Assembly (NCBI GenBank): GCA_965205385.1
Contig: CBDBGS010000007.1
Span: forward strand, 558,001 to 622,000
Reading direction: 5' to 3'
Source of the DNA: CATOSP01 sp965205385
GTDB taxonomy: Bacteria; Chloroflexota; Dehalococcoidia; Lucifugimonadales; UBA3495
DNA length: 64,000 nt
In this document: one piece after another, positions 27,781-36,537 of the stretch
How the letters are laid out: each line of letters starts with the position of its first letter
How positions within the stretch are numbered: the first letter of the stretch is position 1
Made by a program: the position numbers and the translations under genes
Notes under the pieces: model-generated
Databases searched by the model: none
What the model was told of the DNA's origin: nothing
What the model saw: the letters and a program-made list of their open reading frames with translations, nothing else

Positions 27781-28085
27781 GAGCATCATCGGCGTGCCAT
27801 CCAACTCAAAGACGGACTTTCAGGTCATTTGAAGAACCCGACATACCGGACATGGTTTGGACCAGAGGCGGTGCGTGGTTGAGCGATGGAGCTTCAATCC
27901 GGAAGCGGCATCAAAGAGGCAGTCCCAGCGGTTTCTATCGTCGAAATGTCAGGCTGTGGGTACCTTGATCAGAGATTTCCTGGTAGCTTCAATACCCCAA
28001 GTCCGAAGTCGGTCCGCAGGCTAACAGCAACTCCGGCGTGCGTTCTAGGCCCCGCCGTGTACACCAGCCGTTCGATTCCTAAATT

Positions 28086-28131
28086 TGGCTGGGGATCGAG
28101 GATTCGAACCTCGGATACCTGATCCAGAGTC
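28086..28131 (-). pseudogene. tRNA-Gln 3' half (anticodon arm to CCA)
   Basis: Minus strand reads from the anticodon loop CTCTGGA through a variable loop and a good T-arm (GAGGTTCGAATCCTC) to CCCCAG and CCA, as in tRNA-Gln(CTG). The D-arm and 5' acceptor strand are replaced by unrelated sequence. A break at the anticodon arm is what an integration or excision scar at a tRNA gene leaves. The rest of 27781-28233 shows no gene. Confidence 0.75.
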
Positions 28132-28233
28132 AATACCCATCCCGTGCTCTCGAAGCTACAATTCTGGGTTGACTATCGGCTGTTCGCCTTTTTGGACTGG
28201 CCCTGGATACATTGGTTCAAGACTGTTGAGTGA

Positions 28234-28428
28234 CTAGAGCTTGGTTCTTGGTAGCTGGGAAATCAGGTATATGATCACCAGTATCCCGACTAAAATGAGG
28301 AGCGTGACTACGGGGTTGGCTACTGCAAAGGAATATAATCCGGTCCAGAACGCGAAGAAGAGACCGATGGCTATCCCTCCCACGATAAACAGCCACCCGA
28401 GTACCTCGTGTCTTGGTTTAGTCCTCAC
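28234..28428 (-). CDS. Small two-helix membrane protein
   Basis: 64 residues starting GTG at 28428, with GGAG six bases before. Two hydrophobic segments (VLGWLFIVGGIAIGLFFAFW and VVTLLILVGILVIIYLI) are separated by a short loop and end in a basic tail. No family is recognised. It stands alone between two tRNA fragments. Confidence 0.5.
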   Translation of the reverse strand: MRTKPRHEVLGWLFIVGGIAIGLFFAFWTGLYSFAVANPVVTLLILVGILVIIYLISQLPRTKL

Positions 28429-28593
28429 TCCTTCTCCGCAAAAGACCCCCCCCCCCGAACCAGACTTCTAGGCGAGCTAGAAATCTGTTGCGGGGGTTCT
28501 GTTGTAGTCGTGCGTTTCTGCTAGATTGCGGTTAAGGACCTCTCGTTGAGGGGCCATGTTCCACTTGCCAATTCACCCCGTTCAAAGGGGAGC

Positions 28594-28644
28594 TGGAGCG
28601 GAAGATGGGATTCGAACCCACGACCCTCTCCTTGGCAAGGAAGT
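28594..28644 (-). pseudogene. tRNA-Gly 3' half (anticodon arm to CCA)
   Basis: Minus strand carries CCTTGCCAAGG (GCC anticodon), then GAGGGTC, T-arm GTGGGTTCGAATCCCAT and CTTCCGCTCCA, the 3' half of tRNA-Gly(GCC). The 5' half is missing: beyond the anticodon stem the sequence no longer pairs. It is the second tRNA 3' half at the left edge of the phage-like island. Confidence 0.78.
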
Positions 28645-28762
28645 GTCCCACAGCCTCGTTTCTCTCTTGGGTTATATCCCTTCTGACTTGATCTCCTCGG
28701 TCTTCGATTCATATTGGACACCGTTGGCGTTACGGCTCACGATGTTCCCAAGGCTCATAGGC

Positions 28763-28919
28763 CTAGGAGCCTGTCCAAAGATTCGATCTCGAATACTATA
28801 ATCGTTGGTAATCGGTTTGGCGTTTACTAAATAGACCTACACATGAACCAATAGCGTTGCTGTGAAAGCTATCATCGCCGATATGCGTTGCCATCATTAA
28901 ATATCTGACAGGCTGCTAG
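28763..28919. mobile_element. 149-bp MITE, copy 1, CTAG flanks
   Basis: The element 28767-28915 starts GAGCCTGTCCAAAGATTCG and ends ATATCTGACAGGCTG, giving inverted ends around GCCTGTC. CTAG lies on both sides. A nearly identical 149-bp copy is at 38217-38365. The ends resemble those of the IS1182-type elements here, and no frame is present. The flanking stretches 28645-28762 and 28920-29030 show nothing. Confidence 0.85.
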
Positions 28920-29040
28920 CGCTCCTTTAGGCACATTCCGTAAAGACCGATGGCGCCGGTCCGCCTCGGTAGTATTCTGAGCGGCCAGGACGAACGCACC
29001 GCTGACCAATCGGGATTAGCATGTTCTGGTTTTCCCAAAC

Positions 29041-29072
29041 AACACAACATATGTGTTGTGTATACTGTAAAT
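29041..29072. promoter_or_regulatory. Inverted repeat and -10-like box before the hicAB locus
   Basis: AACACA, five bases, TGTGTT (29041-29057) is an inverted repeat, followed by TATACT, a good -10 box. Its position suits an autoregulatory operator for the antitoxin; this is inference from the usual hicAB layout. Confidence 0.4.
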
Positions 29073-29261
29073 GTAAACTCCAATCAATTTCGCCGGTAGC
29101 TGAGCAGACAAGGTTGCACCTTCGACACCCATAAGGGTGGAAGTGGCCACCTCACCGTCCGCCTGGGAGACCGCACCTCGCAGCTTCCGATGCACGGGGG
29201 CCGGCGAGAGTTAGGCCGCCGTCTCATAGCCAAGATCAAGAAAGATTTAGGATTGGACTAA
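29073..29261 (+). pseudogene. hicA: HicA-type toxin, interrupted by an in-frame TAG
   Basis: The frame NSNQFRR, TAG, LSRQGCTFDTHKGGSGHLTV, then QLPMHGGRRELG and KIKKDLGLD is a recognisable HicA mRNA-interferase, including the GGSGH catalytic-His segment and the PMHGG motif. TAG occupies codon 9 (29097-29099), and there is no start codon at the expected place (GTA at 29073). Its TAA overlaps the ATG of the antitoxin gene, the normal toxin-antitoxin order. The toxin is probably dead unless translation starts at CTG 29100. Confidence 0.75.
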
Positions 29262-29668
29262 TGCTCGCCTATCCGATACATCTCGAAGATGACGATGATA
29301 CCATCTTGGTCACGTCGCCAGACTTCCCAGAACTCACTGCTTTTGGGGACGACCGGCAAGAAGCCATTGCCCGGGCAAAGGACGCCCTTGAAGAGGCGAT
29401 TGCGGCGCGCATCCATGACCGAAAAGATATCCCCCAACCATCTCAAGGAGCGACCCGGGCGGTCTTGCCTACACTTACCGCAATCAAAGTGATGCTGTAC
29501 CAAGGGATGCGGGACCAAGGCGTAGGCAAGGCCGAGTTGGCTCGCCGCCTTGGTTGGCAACTTCCCCAAGTGGACCGAGTGTTGGATATTCAGCATCATT
29601 CCAGGCTTGACCAGATGGATGCAGCTCTGGGCGCTATCGGAATGACGCTGCAAGTTACAGCCTTATAG
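29261..29668 (+). CDS. hicB: HicB-type antitoxin with DNA-binding domain
   Basis: 135 residues. The N-terminal half is the HicB partial RNase-H-like fold (TILVTSPDFPELTAFGDDRQ, then EAIARAKDALEEAI). The C-terminal half is a helix-turn-helix (VGKAELARRLGWQLPQVDRV) expected to bind the promoter. ATG overlaps the toxin stop. The antitoxin is intact while the toxin frame is broken. Confidence 0.85.
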   Translation: MLAYPIHLEDDDDTILVTSPDFPELTAFGDDRQEAIARAKDALEEAIAARIHDRKDIPQPSQGATRAVLPTLTAIKVMLYQGMRDQGVGKAELARRLGWQLPQVDRVLDIQHHSRLDQMDAALGAIGMTLQVTAL

Positions 29669-29683
29669 CTCCATGGTTCTTGC

Positions 29684-29833
29684 TCATCGAGTCCCGGGGA
29701 GATTCGGAAAGACCGATATGTCCTGATATTTCCAGGCTACAGGATCCGGGGTGTAGGGAGTCCACTTACAGTCTTTGCAATAGGTGTTGGCGTCCGACAG
29801 CCAACACTCTACCTTGGCCATTCGCGTACCCAT
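29684..29833 (-). CDS. Small phage-like protein, 49 residues
   Basis: ATG at 29833, reading MGTRMAKVECWLSDANTYC, then KDCKWTPYTPDP. The pattern of three Cys near the N-terminus suggests metal binding. It follows two other short Cys-containing frames on the same strand, and all appear to be the tail of a leftward phage-like operon. The family is not recognised. Confidence 0.4.
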   Translation of the reverse strand: MGTRMAKVECWLSDANTYCKDCKWTPYTPDPVAWKYQDISVFPNLPGTR

Positions 29834-29838
29834 CTGGA

Positions 29839-29970
29839 CTACTCCTGCTGACCGCAGCAGTCGCAGGCCTCACAGTCGCCCGTGTCGTAAAACTGAGCAC
29901 ACTCACACCCGCACTCTGGGCTCTCTTTGTCCTCCAGGCCCTCGAATCCCCGGTCTTCGACCGTTATCAT
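29839..29970 (-). CDS. Small Cys-rich phage-like protein, 43 residues
   Basis: ATG at 29970 overlaps the stop of the gene before it (ATGA). Seven Cys occur in the last 26 residues (CGCECAQ, then CEACDCCGQQ), likely a zinc site. It is acidic. No family is recognised. Confidence 0.4.
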   Translation of the reverse strand: MITVEDRGFEGLEDKESPECGCECAQFYDTGDCEACDCCGQQE

Positions 29971-30104
29971 GTAGTGCCCTCCTGCCTGCCCGCAACCCCC
30001 TTGCACCCGTTACAGACCCCCAGCTCCCCTTGCCTCACCTCGCGCCCTCGGTCGTCGAGGACCACCAGGCCGATCCCGCGGTACCGGCATATCTCACTAG
30101 CCAT
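29967..30104 (-). CDS. Small phage-like protein, 45 residues
   Basis: ATG at 30104 preceded by GGAGGACGG. Reads MASEICRYRGIGLVVLDDRG, then a CNGCKG knuckle. Short phage zinc-binding proteins of this style are common. It is coupled to the next gene by a 4-base overlap. Confidence 0.45.
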   Translation of the reverse strand: MASEICRYRGIGLVVLDDRGREVRQGELGVCNGCKGVAGRQEGTT

Positions 30105-30117
30105 CGTCCGTCCTCCA

Positions 30118-30678
30118 TCAGTGTCGGTCACCTGGGTCCAAGTATTCCCAGCCCAGAAGTTCGAAGACCCGTGCCTCGGTGGGGCAGTGAAGTACCTCTC
30201 CGCCCTTGGCTACGCCGCCGTAGGCGTGTCCCTGCATCCCCAGTTCACGGAACCTGGTCATCATCCGCACGTTGAAATCCTTGGGTTCTGTCCTGACCAC
30301 CATTGCCATGCCCCAGTTCTCGGTGGTCGCGGTGAAGATGTCTACTGGAATGCTGGTGGCCTGGTGGACCACCAACTTGTTCCATAGGCCGAAGGTAATC
30401 GCGCCGCGGACATTCGGGCGGTAGTCCAAGAAGCCCTCGGCGATCAGCTCCACACACCGATTTTCCAGCTCGGACACCGCTGATATGGGGTTGCCGAACA
30501 TGTCCTGGACCACCCTCACCTTCGGGACGCAAAGGAGATCGATGTCTCCCACGTTCGGACGTCCACGGCGAATCGACCCGGCCAATTCGATCCGCTCACT
30601 GGACGTCTCCAGGAGCTTGATTAACGACTGGCCGGTAATCTCGGCCAGGGCCAAGGGACACCGGGATTTAGTTGGCAT
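30118..30678 (-). CDS. Pol-X-like nucleotidyltransferase (palm/thumb only)
   Basis: 186 residues with ATG at 30678 after GAAGGAGG. The polymerase-beta superfamily signature GSIRRGRPNVGDIDLLC supplies two of the metal-binding aspartates (D-I-D). The thumb-like C-terminus (GEVLHCPTEARVFELLGWEY, then LDPGDR) matches the end of family X polymerases. The N-terminal 8-kDa HhH domain is missing, so it is a minimal nucleotidyltransferase, plausibly for DNA repair or priming in the phage-like element. Confidence 0.7.
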   Translation of the reverse strand: MPTKSRCPLALAEITGQSLIKLLETSSERIELAGSIRRGRPNVGDIDLLCVPKVRVVQDMFGNPISAVSELENRCVELIAEGFLDYRPNVRGAITFGLWNKLVVHQATSIPVDIFTATTENWGMAMVVRTEPKDFNVRMMTRFRELGMQGHAYGGVAKGGEVLHCPTEARVFELLGWEYLDPGDRH

Positions 30679-30760
30679 GTCACACCTCCTTCAGACTGTG
30701 CGCCCGGAATACGGTCATGCCCCTTCGGACCCGGAGCTCAGACCCGTCGCCCCCCCTGTA

Positions 30761-30922
30761 CTACCCCCATGGAACGAATTTGTCGTACCGTATGGAAGGC
30801 GAGAGTGTCTTGGCCAGGTGGACCTGGTCCCCCTGGGCGCGGTGCCAGTGCGATAGCTTCATTAACGCCAACGCCAGATTTGGCAACTTCCCGTCTATAT
30901 GGGTCAGCCTCACATTACCCAT
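30761..30922 (-). CDS. Short frame resembling the N-terminus of a phage radical-SAM-type protein
   Basis: 53 residues: VRLTHIDGKLPNLALALMKL, then SHWHRAQGDQVHLAKTL. It resembles the opening of B12-binding/radical-SAM-like proteins (DGKLPNLALMKL). It ends at TAG 30761-30763, yet the frame stays open for 28 more codons up to the ribosome site of the next gene (ending HSLKEV). I read it as a truncated gene, possibly with a nonsense mutation. Confidence 0.4.
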   Translation of the reverse strand: MGNVRLTHIDGKLPNLALALMKLSHWHRAQGDQVHLAKTLSPSIRYDKFVPWG

Positions 30923-30937
30923 TTCCCCTCACTCCCC

Positions 30938-31531
30938 CTAAAGCAAGCGCGGTTGGTCGCTTTCCTCGCGGCGGCGGACCGCCCGCGCCACCGTCATGTG
31001 GAAAACCCGGCGCCCCTCCGCGCTGAGGAGGTCCGGGATCATCCGTGTGCTGTGCCCCTCAGCCGCCAACTGCCGCATCCGGTCCTTTAGGGGAATGCCC
31101 TTCAGGGCATCCGCTGCGGTCTGTTTGGGCTGTAACACTACCTCTCCCTTGTCCCCTGTCTCCGATGACGGGGATGTTACAGCCGCAATCTCGTCCTCAA
31201 TGCCGTTATCGGCGGTCCGGGACGGGCCCGGCCCCTCCCCACCGGAAACCGGCCCTGGCGGTCCGGCGCAGAAATGGACTTCCCAGGTCGCGCAACCGCC
31301 GGGGACGAAGTAGACGTTGATCCCAGCACCCTCTAGCTCCTGGTCCAGCCGCCACTCGGAGATATCGCTTCCTGGTCGACGCGACAGAAACGCCGCTGAC
31401 AATTCGACGGCCCGAACATCCGGATAGCTGGCCACACACTGCCGCACCTGGTCGGGAGTTACGTCGGCGGGCATGGTTGGTGACCCCATCACGTACCAGG
31501 GCAGGGAGGCGGGTTTGCTCGTTTCAAACAT
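30938..31531 (-). CDS. Hypothetical phage-like protein, 197 residues
   Basis: An open frame in step with its operon. The N-terminal two-fifths looks globular (VTPDQVRQCVASYPDVRAVE, then AGINVYFVPGGCATWEVHFC), the middle is a Ser/Gly/P-rich linker, and the C-terminus is helical (PLKDRMRQLAAEGHSTRMIP, then DLLSAEGRRV), resembling a helix-turn-helix tail. No family is recognised; DNA binding is inference. Confidence 0.5.
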   Translation of the reverse strand: MFETSKPASLPWYVMGSPTMPADVTPDQVRQCVASYPDVRAVELSAAFLSRRPGSDISEWRLDQELEGAGINVYFVPGGCATWEVHFCAGPPGPVSGGEGPGPSRTADNGIEDEIAAVTSPSSETGDKGEVVLQPKQTAADALKGIPLKDRMRQLAAEGHSTRMIPDLLSAEGRRVFHMTVARAVRRREESDQPRLL

Positions 31532-31550
31532 CAGTCGCGGCGGCGTGGGC

Positions 31551-31787
31551 TCACTGAGAGTCCATCGGTAACGTTATTAGCGCCCCGGTGTGACTGCCCT
31601 TGAACCGGCCATGATGCATGGGATGGACCTGCACCAGCGGATTCTTGAGCTGGTCGAACGGCACCAACGCCTGGACACCGTCGTCGGTTGTGATGATCGC
31701 CCGGTTGCCGGGCAGGACGAAGCTCACGGTTGCCCACTCGTCTTCCCATAGGCGGGTCTGTCCGGGTTTCCACTGTTGCACGGTCAT
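31551..31787 (-). CDS. Hypothetical phage-like protein, 78 residues
   Basis: ATG at 31787 chosen because GGAGGGG precedes it by five bases; the frame is open further upstream. The protein reads MTVQQWKPGQTRLWEDEWAT, then FVLPGNRAIITTDDGVQALV, compatible with a small beta-rich domain. No family is assigned. Confidence 0.5.
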   Translation of the reverse strand: MTVQQWKPGQTRLWEDEWATVSFVLPGNRAIITTDDGVQALVPFDQLKNPLVQVHPMHHGRFKGSHTGALITLPMDSQ

Positions 31788-31846
31788 TAAGTCCCCTCCA
31801 ACGTCTGCCGCTTTCACTTGGCCCGGCGGTGCGCTCACCGACCGTC

Positions 31847-32395
31847 CTAGTCTCCCTCGGCACCAACGTCCCTCAAATCCAAGGTCCCCAGAAACGCTGC
31901 TTCGCTAATGTCTTCCGGCTCCGGTTTGCCCCCTCCAGGACCAGGCCCGGATAGCACCTCGTAATTGGCGTACTGGTCCTCCAAGTCGCTATCTCCCCGC
32001 CCGACGTGTCTCGAACAAAATTGGCGTGTCTGGCCCGAAGGCTGCCATTCCGAGAGGGACCCGTTCGGTTCGTAGTGCGTCTTGATCCCGTAGACGGTCA
32101 CCGCCTTCTCCGGGCAACCGATTTGGTTGCAGTAGTCCGTTGGGAACTTGACCTGCGAGTCCCAGCGAACGTCGTCCATTTGGTCCTCAACCAGGGCCCA
32201 TGCGAGCCACCGACTGGCCGTGTCGATGTTCTTCCAGCCCGTCTCCAAAATCTGGACCCCCTTACGAAAGAACCGGACCCTGGCTGAAGTCCGCCATTCA
32301 TCGCCCGAAAGCCCGCTCACCTTGTACCGGGGCAGCGTGACGATCCGAATCTCGTCGAACCATTCGTCTCCAGGTAATAGCTTGGTTTGAGTCAT
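31847..32395 (-). CDS. Hypothetical phage-like protein with Cys pairs, 182 residues
   Basis: ATG at 32395, AGAGG before it. The N-terminus is beta-rich (DEWFDEIRIVTLPRYKVSG). A CNQIGCPE and a later FCSRH could form a zinc site. The C-terminus is an acidic Gly/Pro tail. It belongs to the leftward run of phage-like genes; family unknown. Confidence 0.5.
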   Translation of the reverse strand: MTQTKLLPGDEWFDEIRIVTLPRYKVSGLSGDEWRTSARVRFFRKGVQILETGWKNIDTASRWLAWALVEDQMDDVRWDSQVKFPTDYCNQIGCPEKAVTVYGIKTHYEPNGSLSEWQPSGQTRQFCSRHVGRGDSDLEDQYANYEVLSGPGPGGGKPEPEDISEAAFLGTLDLRDVGAEGD

Positions 32396-32423
32396 ATCAC
32401 CTCTCCGTTAGGCTTCAGTTGTT

Positions 32424-32861
32424 TTAGTTCTGCCCAGGTGGGAGCGCCTTGAACCCCTCACCCGACAGCGCTTCATATACCGTCTGACTGCCCAGCGTCA
32501 TGAAGGGGAGGAATATTTCTTCGCGGCGCACTTGCTCGGCCTCTAACAGAGCCATTTGAGCGTCGACCCAGTCCTTCACGTTGCGCCACGCCACCCGTTG
32601 GGCCTGGGCATCTCTTCGCACCGCGTTGGTCTTTAGGAGCCCTTCCCGCGTGAGAAGCTGAAATACCGCCTCGGCCCGAACCGGCATGTTGAAGGTCAAC
32701 GGCCCGCTGTTCGTGGTGATCCTCCATTGGAGGCCGATGGTCTGGCGGTCCCCGCTGTAGGCGGTCATGATCTCCGAAGCCCCGTGCCGGACGAGGATGT
32801 CCATGATCTGGGAGACGGTCCTGTGGGCCGGGACGTCTGTGTAGAAGTTCTTAATGGGCAT
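32424..32861 (-). CDS. Hypothetical phage-like protein, 145 residues
   Basis: Start ATG at 32861 (MPIKNFYTDVPAHRTVSQIM), just after the stop of the gene before. It has a globular N-terminus with IMDILVRHGASEIMTAYSGD and WRITTNSGPLTFNMPV, then a helical middle (WRNVKDWVDAQMALLEAEQV). This pattern recurs in phage proteins of unknown role; I do not assign a function. Confidence 0.55.
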   Translation of the reverse strand: MPIKNFYTDVPAHRTVSQIMDILVRHGASEIMTAYSGDRQTIGLQWRITTNSGPLTFNMPVRAEAVFQLLTREGLLKTNAVRRDAQAQRVAWRNVKDWVDAQMALLEAEQVRREEIFLPFMTLGSQTVYEALSGEGFKALPPGQN

Positions 32862-33129
32862 CTCACCACCTATCCTCTTCCACCCTGCTTTCGGCCAGGT
32901 GCGCCTCGGGGTTGTGGGGATCCCCGAACTCCACCCCGCAAACCTCGCACGTCGGCGGTTCGCGCCGGGACCGCAGGGTGACCCCCAAGCTTGTCGGCAA
33001 CTTGCCGGTAGGCGAGACAGGGTTGGCACCCACAATCCCAGGCGTGGCGTTTGATGTCGTGGACCTCAATCTCCCAATACGCTTTGTCCTTTCCTTGGGC
33101 GTAACCTGTTCCGTAGCAGGGGCAAGGGC

Positions 33130-34545
33130 CTAGTACTACAGTCGCAGATTAAAAACGGATAGAATTGGGGCAATCAGCGGGTGGTGAGGTGAGGCTGTGG
33201 TTGTTGTGAGGGATGAGGTTGCGGAAGTGGCTCGGTGGGCCGAGGGCATCGAGCGGGTACACGAGTGCATCGGTGGACGGTTCCGGCGTCCGGAGCCGCG
33301 GCGGCGGGCGCTGGACTATCTGAAGGGGTTGCTCAGCCCGGTGGAGCGCAAGAACGGCTGGCAATTGGCGGAGCGGGCAGGCGACGCCACTCCCGATGGG
33401 GTGCAGCGCCTGTTGTACAACTACCAGTGGGACGCGGACCTGGTTCGCGATGACTTGAGGAGCTACGTGATCGAGCATCTGGCCGACGCTGCGGCAGTTC
33501 TGGCGGTGGACGAGACCGGATTCCTCAAGAAAGGAGACAAGTCGGTTGGGGTGCAGCGTCAGTACAGCGGCACGGCGGGACGGATCGAGAACAGTCAGAT
33601 TGGCGTATTCTTGGCCTATGCCAGTGCCAGGGGGAGGACGCTGCTGGACCGGGAGTTGTACCTGCCCCAGGTGTGGGCGGAGGACTTGGAGCGCCGGCGG
33701 GAGGCCGGTGTGCCGGAGAGTGTCGGCTTTCGGACCAAGCCGCAACTGGCGCAGCTGATGCTGGAGCGGGCGGTTGAGTCGGGAGTGCCCTTCGGCTGGG
33801 TGGCCGGGGACGAGGTCTACGGCAACGACCGCAACCTGCGGCTGTGGCTGGAGCGAGAGGGCGTTCCCCACGTGCTGGCCATCAAACGCAGCGAGAAGCT
33901 ATGGGCTTTGACGGACAGGGGGCCGCGACAGGTGAGGGCCGACCGTCTGGCCTCAGGGGTTGAGGAATGCGCTTGGGTGAGGTGCAGCGCCGGGGACGGA
34001 GCCAAGGGACCACGGATCTACGACTGGGCCACTGTGGAAATACGTCCCCTGAGGGAGCCTGGCAAGGGCTATTGGCTGCTGGCCCGGCGCAGTCTGGCCA
34101 ACCCGGGGGAGCTGGCCTACTACGTCTGTTACGGCCCGGCGGGAACGACCCTGGAGGAACTGGCGAGGGTGGCCGGGACCCGGTGGGCCATAGAGGAGTG
34201 CTTCGAGGAGGCCAAGGGACAGGTGGGGCTGGACCAGTATGAAGTGCGGAGGTGGGACGGCTGGTACCGGCACATCACGTTGGCGATGTTGGCCCACGCG
34301 TATCTGTCCGTGATCAAGCATCAGGCCATGGAACAGGGAGAAAGGGGGGCTACTACGGCCCGGATGAAGAGCTGATTCCCATGACAGCGCCGGAAGTGCG
34401 CCGACTGCTCACCCGCCTCGTATGGACGGAGAACCAACTGCCTGATTTCATCCTGTATTGGTCGTGGTGGAGACGACGCCACCAAGCCAGAGCCCGGCGT
34501 TGCCATTACCAACGACGACTTTCTAATCTGCGACTGTAGTACTAG
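33130..34545 (+). mobile_element. IS701-family insertion sequence, copy B, with CTAG target duplication
   Basis: The element proper is 33134-34541, with the same 13-bp ends as copy A (TACTACAGTCGCA and its inverse) and CTAG at 33130-33133 and 34542-34545. The transposase is roughly 75-80 percent identical to copy A by eye, so the two are related but not recent duplicates. Confidence 0.92.
33197..34539 (+). CDS. IS701-family transposase, copy B, probable -1 frameshift product
   Basis: First frame 33197-34375 (392 residues) has the DDE residues in AVDETGF, WVAGDEVYG and RWAIEECFEEAKGQVGLDQY. It ends shortly after EQGERGATTARMKS. As in copy A, the -1 frame continues from the same point to 34539 with ELIPMTAPEVRRLLTRLVW and WSWWRRRHQARARRCHYQRR. 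The switch region is GGAGAAAGGGGGGC, a purine run with a G6 tract rather than the exact heptamer of copy A. Confidence 0.85.
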
Positions 34546-36537
34546 GCTGCGGCCACAGTCACCCATTGCCATTTCACCTCTGCTTCTCATGCCGCGGTCC
34601 CACTCATAGATGAACGCCGAGAGCCCACCGATGGCAATTCCGGGCAGCTCCTCCGCGGCGGTGTCCCGATGCTCGGCCAACATCGCTTGGACGAGCTCTA
34701 TGGCGCCGCCGGCAACGTGGGCTGGTGTGACGATATGGTGAGCCTCACAGAGGCAAGCGGCTTCGGCTCGGATGACCCCCATGAGCAGTAGTCTCTGGTC
34801 GTGACACTCTTCCGTCTTTGAGACTTCCGAACTCAGATTAAGGGTAGTCCCTGTTGGGCTGGTCTTGCCGAAGAGACATTTAATCCGCGACACGACGCTC
34901 ATTCTCTTTTCCCTTCTACGAGACACCCTGGTCCAACGCTTCCTCACAGGGCCTCCAGGACTCCGTTTGGCAACATAAACGGCAGGCTGACGTCACTCAG
35001 ACGCTTGACCGCCTGGTCCAGGTAGGACTCGCTCAGGTCCACGCCCACGCTGCTCCTGCCGAGACGCTGGGCGGCCAGGCAGGTGGTGCCCGTGGCGACA
35101 AAGGGGTCAAGGACCGTGGCGAGGATGGGGTTCTTGTCCCCGCATTTGCAGGTTGGGCGCCAATCGACAGTCTCGGTCTCCCCGTCTTCTTCCACGCCAT
35201 GAGACGCGACCTGTTCATCGGTAGCGCTGATGTCGAATCCTGGCTTGAGTTGCAAGATTCCCTTGGCCGCATCCCTAACCCTGACATTCATGGTGGAGGG
35301 CTTTTTGTGTACAACCCTCGCCCATTGGCAGCCGCAACTGGGGCAGACTCCCGCCTCACTCGTATTGGACTGGATACACAACCGGGGCAGGCCAGAAGGG
35401 AATACGGCATAGTGGTCTCCGTGATAGGGTTCTAGCCGGATGTCCCTCCACACAGACCGGCGGTTGGCTCCCGTGGAAGGGGCCATCTTGGATAGGTCCA
35501 TCGACTGGGGGGTCTGAGTAGATTGCCGCTCATAGTTGCCATCCCATTTGGGGTGTCCACCGTTCTGAGCGGCCCTTGCGATTGCTCCTGGGCGTAGCGG
35601 GGTTGCGACCGGGACGCCATCTGAGTAGTAGCCCATCCCCTTGGTGAACATGTAGATGTATTCGTGGCCCGTCGTACACCTCCATGATCCCCGTCTCAAC
35701 ACGTACCCGTCGTTGGCCTCACACTTGGCGCAGCCCGGACAATCTTTTCATTGAGTGCTGGTAAGGAAGTCCCGTCCGTCGTGGCCCTGCTGGAGTTTGC
35801 CGGAGTTGGAGCCCAAGCGCCAGGATTCCCTTCCCCTGCCAGACCCGGACTCCGGGCATTCTGGGTCCCCCAGGCCAGTCTCGTGGTAGGTTGTTGGTGG
35901 TCCGAAGTAACGGTCATTGAAGCCGGCCTTGCGCCTGTCAACGTGATCGTCGTTTTTCCGCCTTCTTCGGCCCACGCCGGATTCGTTGACATGCCCGACA
36001 CCTCGCGGATGACCATGCCTCGCCACCGCGCCCTTTTCGACTTTCGCCCTGCAGCGTTCCCACCGCGTCCCTTGGACCGACTCCGGCATCGGAGCGTCTT
36101 TGTCCCAGACGACCGTCTGACGCCTCACCCATCCAGAGCTTTGCAGGGCAAACACCAGCCTATCAGGGAACCCGACGAGATGCCCATCCGAGTGCGAGTC
36201 GCCGATATTCACCCAGAGCACGCCGTCGTCACGCAGGACTTGGTGTATCTCCTCAAAAACCTGGGAGAGGTGATAGACGTACTGGGCGACGTCCGGTTCA
36301 AGCCCCAGCGACCCGCGCCATGCGCCGCAGGTGGAACAGCTACCCGTGTCCACACTGCCTGGTATCGGGTCTCTGGCGAACACCAGTCCTCCAGGTCCGG
36401 ACTCGCCGCGGCCATTGGTTGCCTGGCTCCAATTCCCCGGCCCAACTTCGGTCTCCACCGAGACCAATTCCCAAGTGTGGCCGCAAGCCGGCTCCCCACC
36501 CCAGACCGTGGTTGGCAACTGGTAATCCCGTAACCCC

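Larger units (their letters stand above)
32863..34902 (-). pseudogene. Zinc-ribbon phage-like gene interrupted by IS701 copy B
   Basis: From ATG at 34902 (MSVVSRIKCLFGKTSPTG) the frame runs to GDCGRSL at 34546, where the IS701 element lies. Beyond it, at 33129, the frame resumes. Removing the IS and one CTAG joins GDCGRSL to GPCPCYGTGYAQGKDKAYWE, then WDCGCQPCLAYRQVADKLG, without a break. Close to 32990 a G run probably carries a further frameshift, after which CEVCGVEFGDPHNPEAH, another zinc-like motif, ends at 32863. It may originally have been two genes. Function unknown. Confidence 0.6.
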
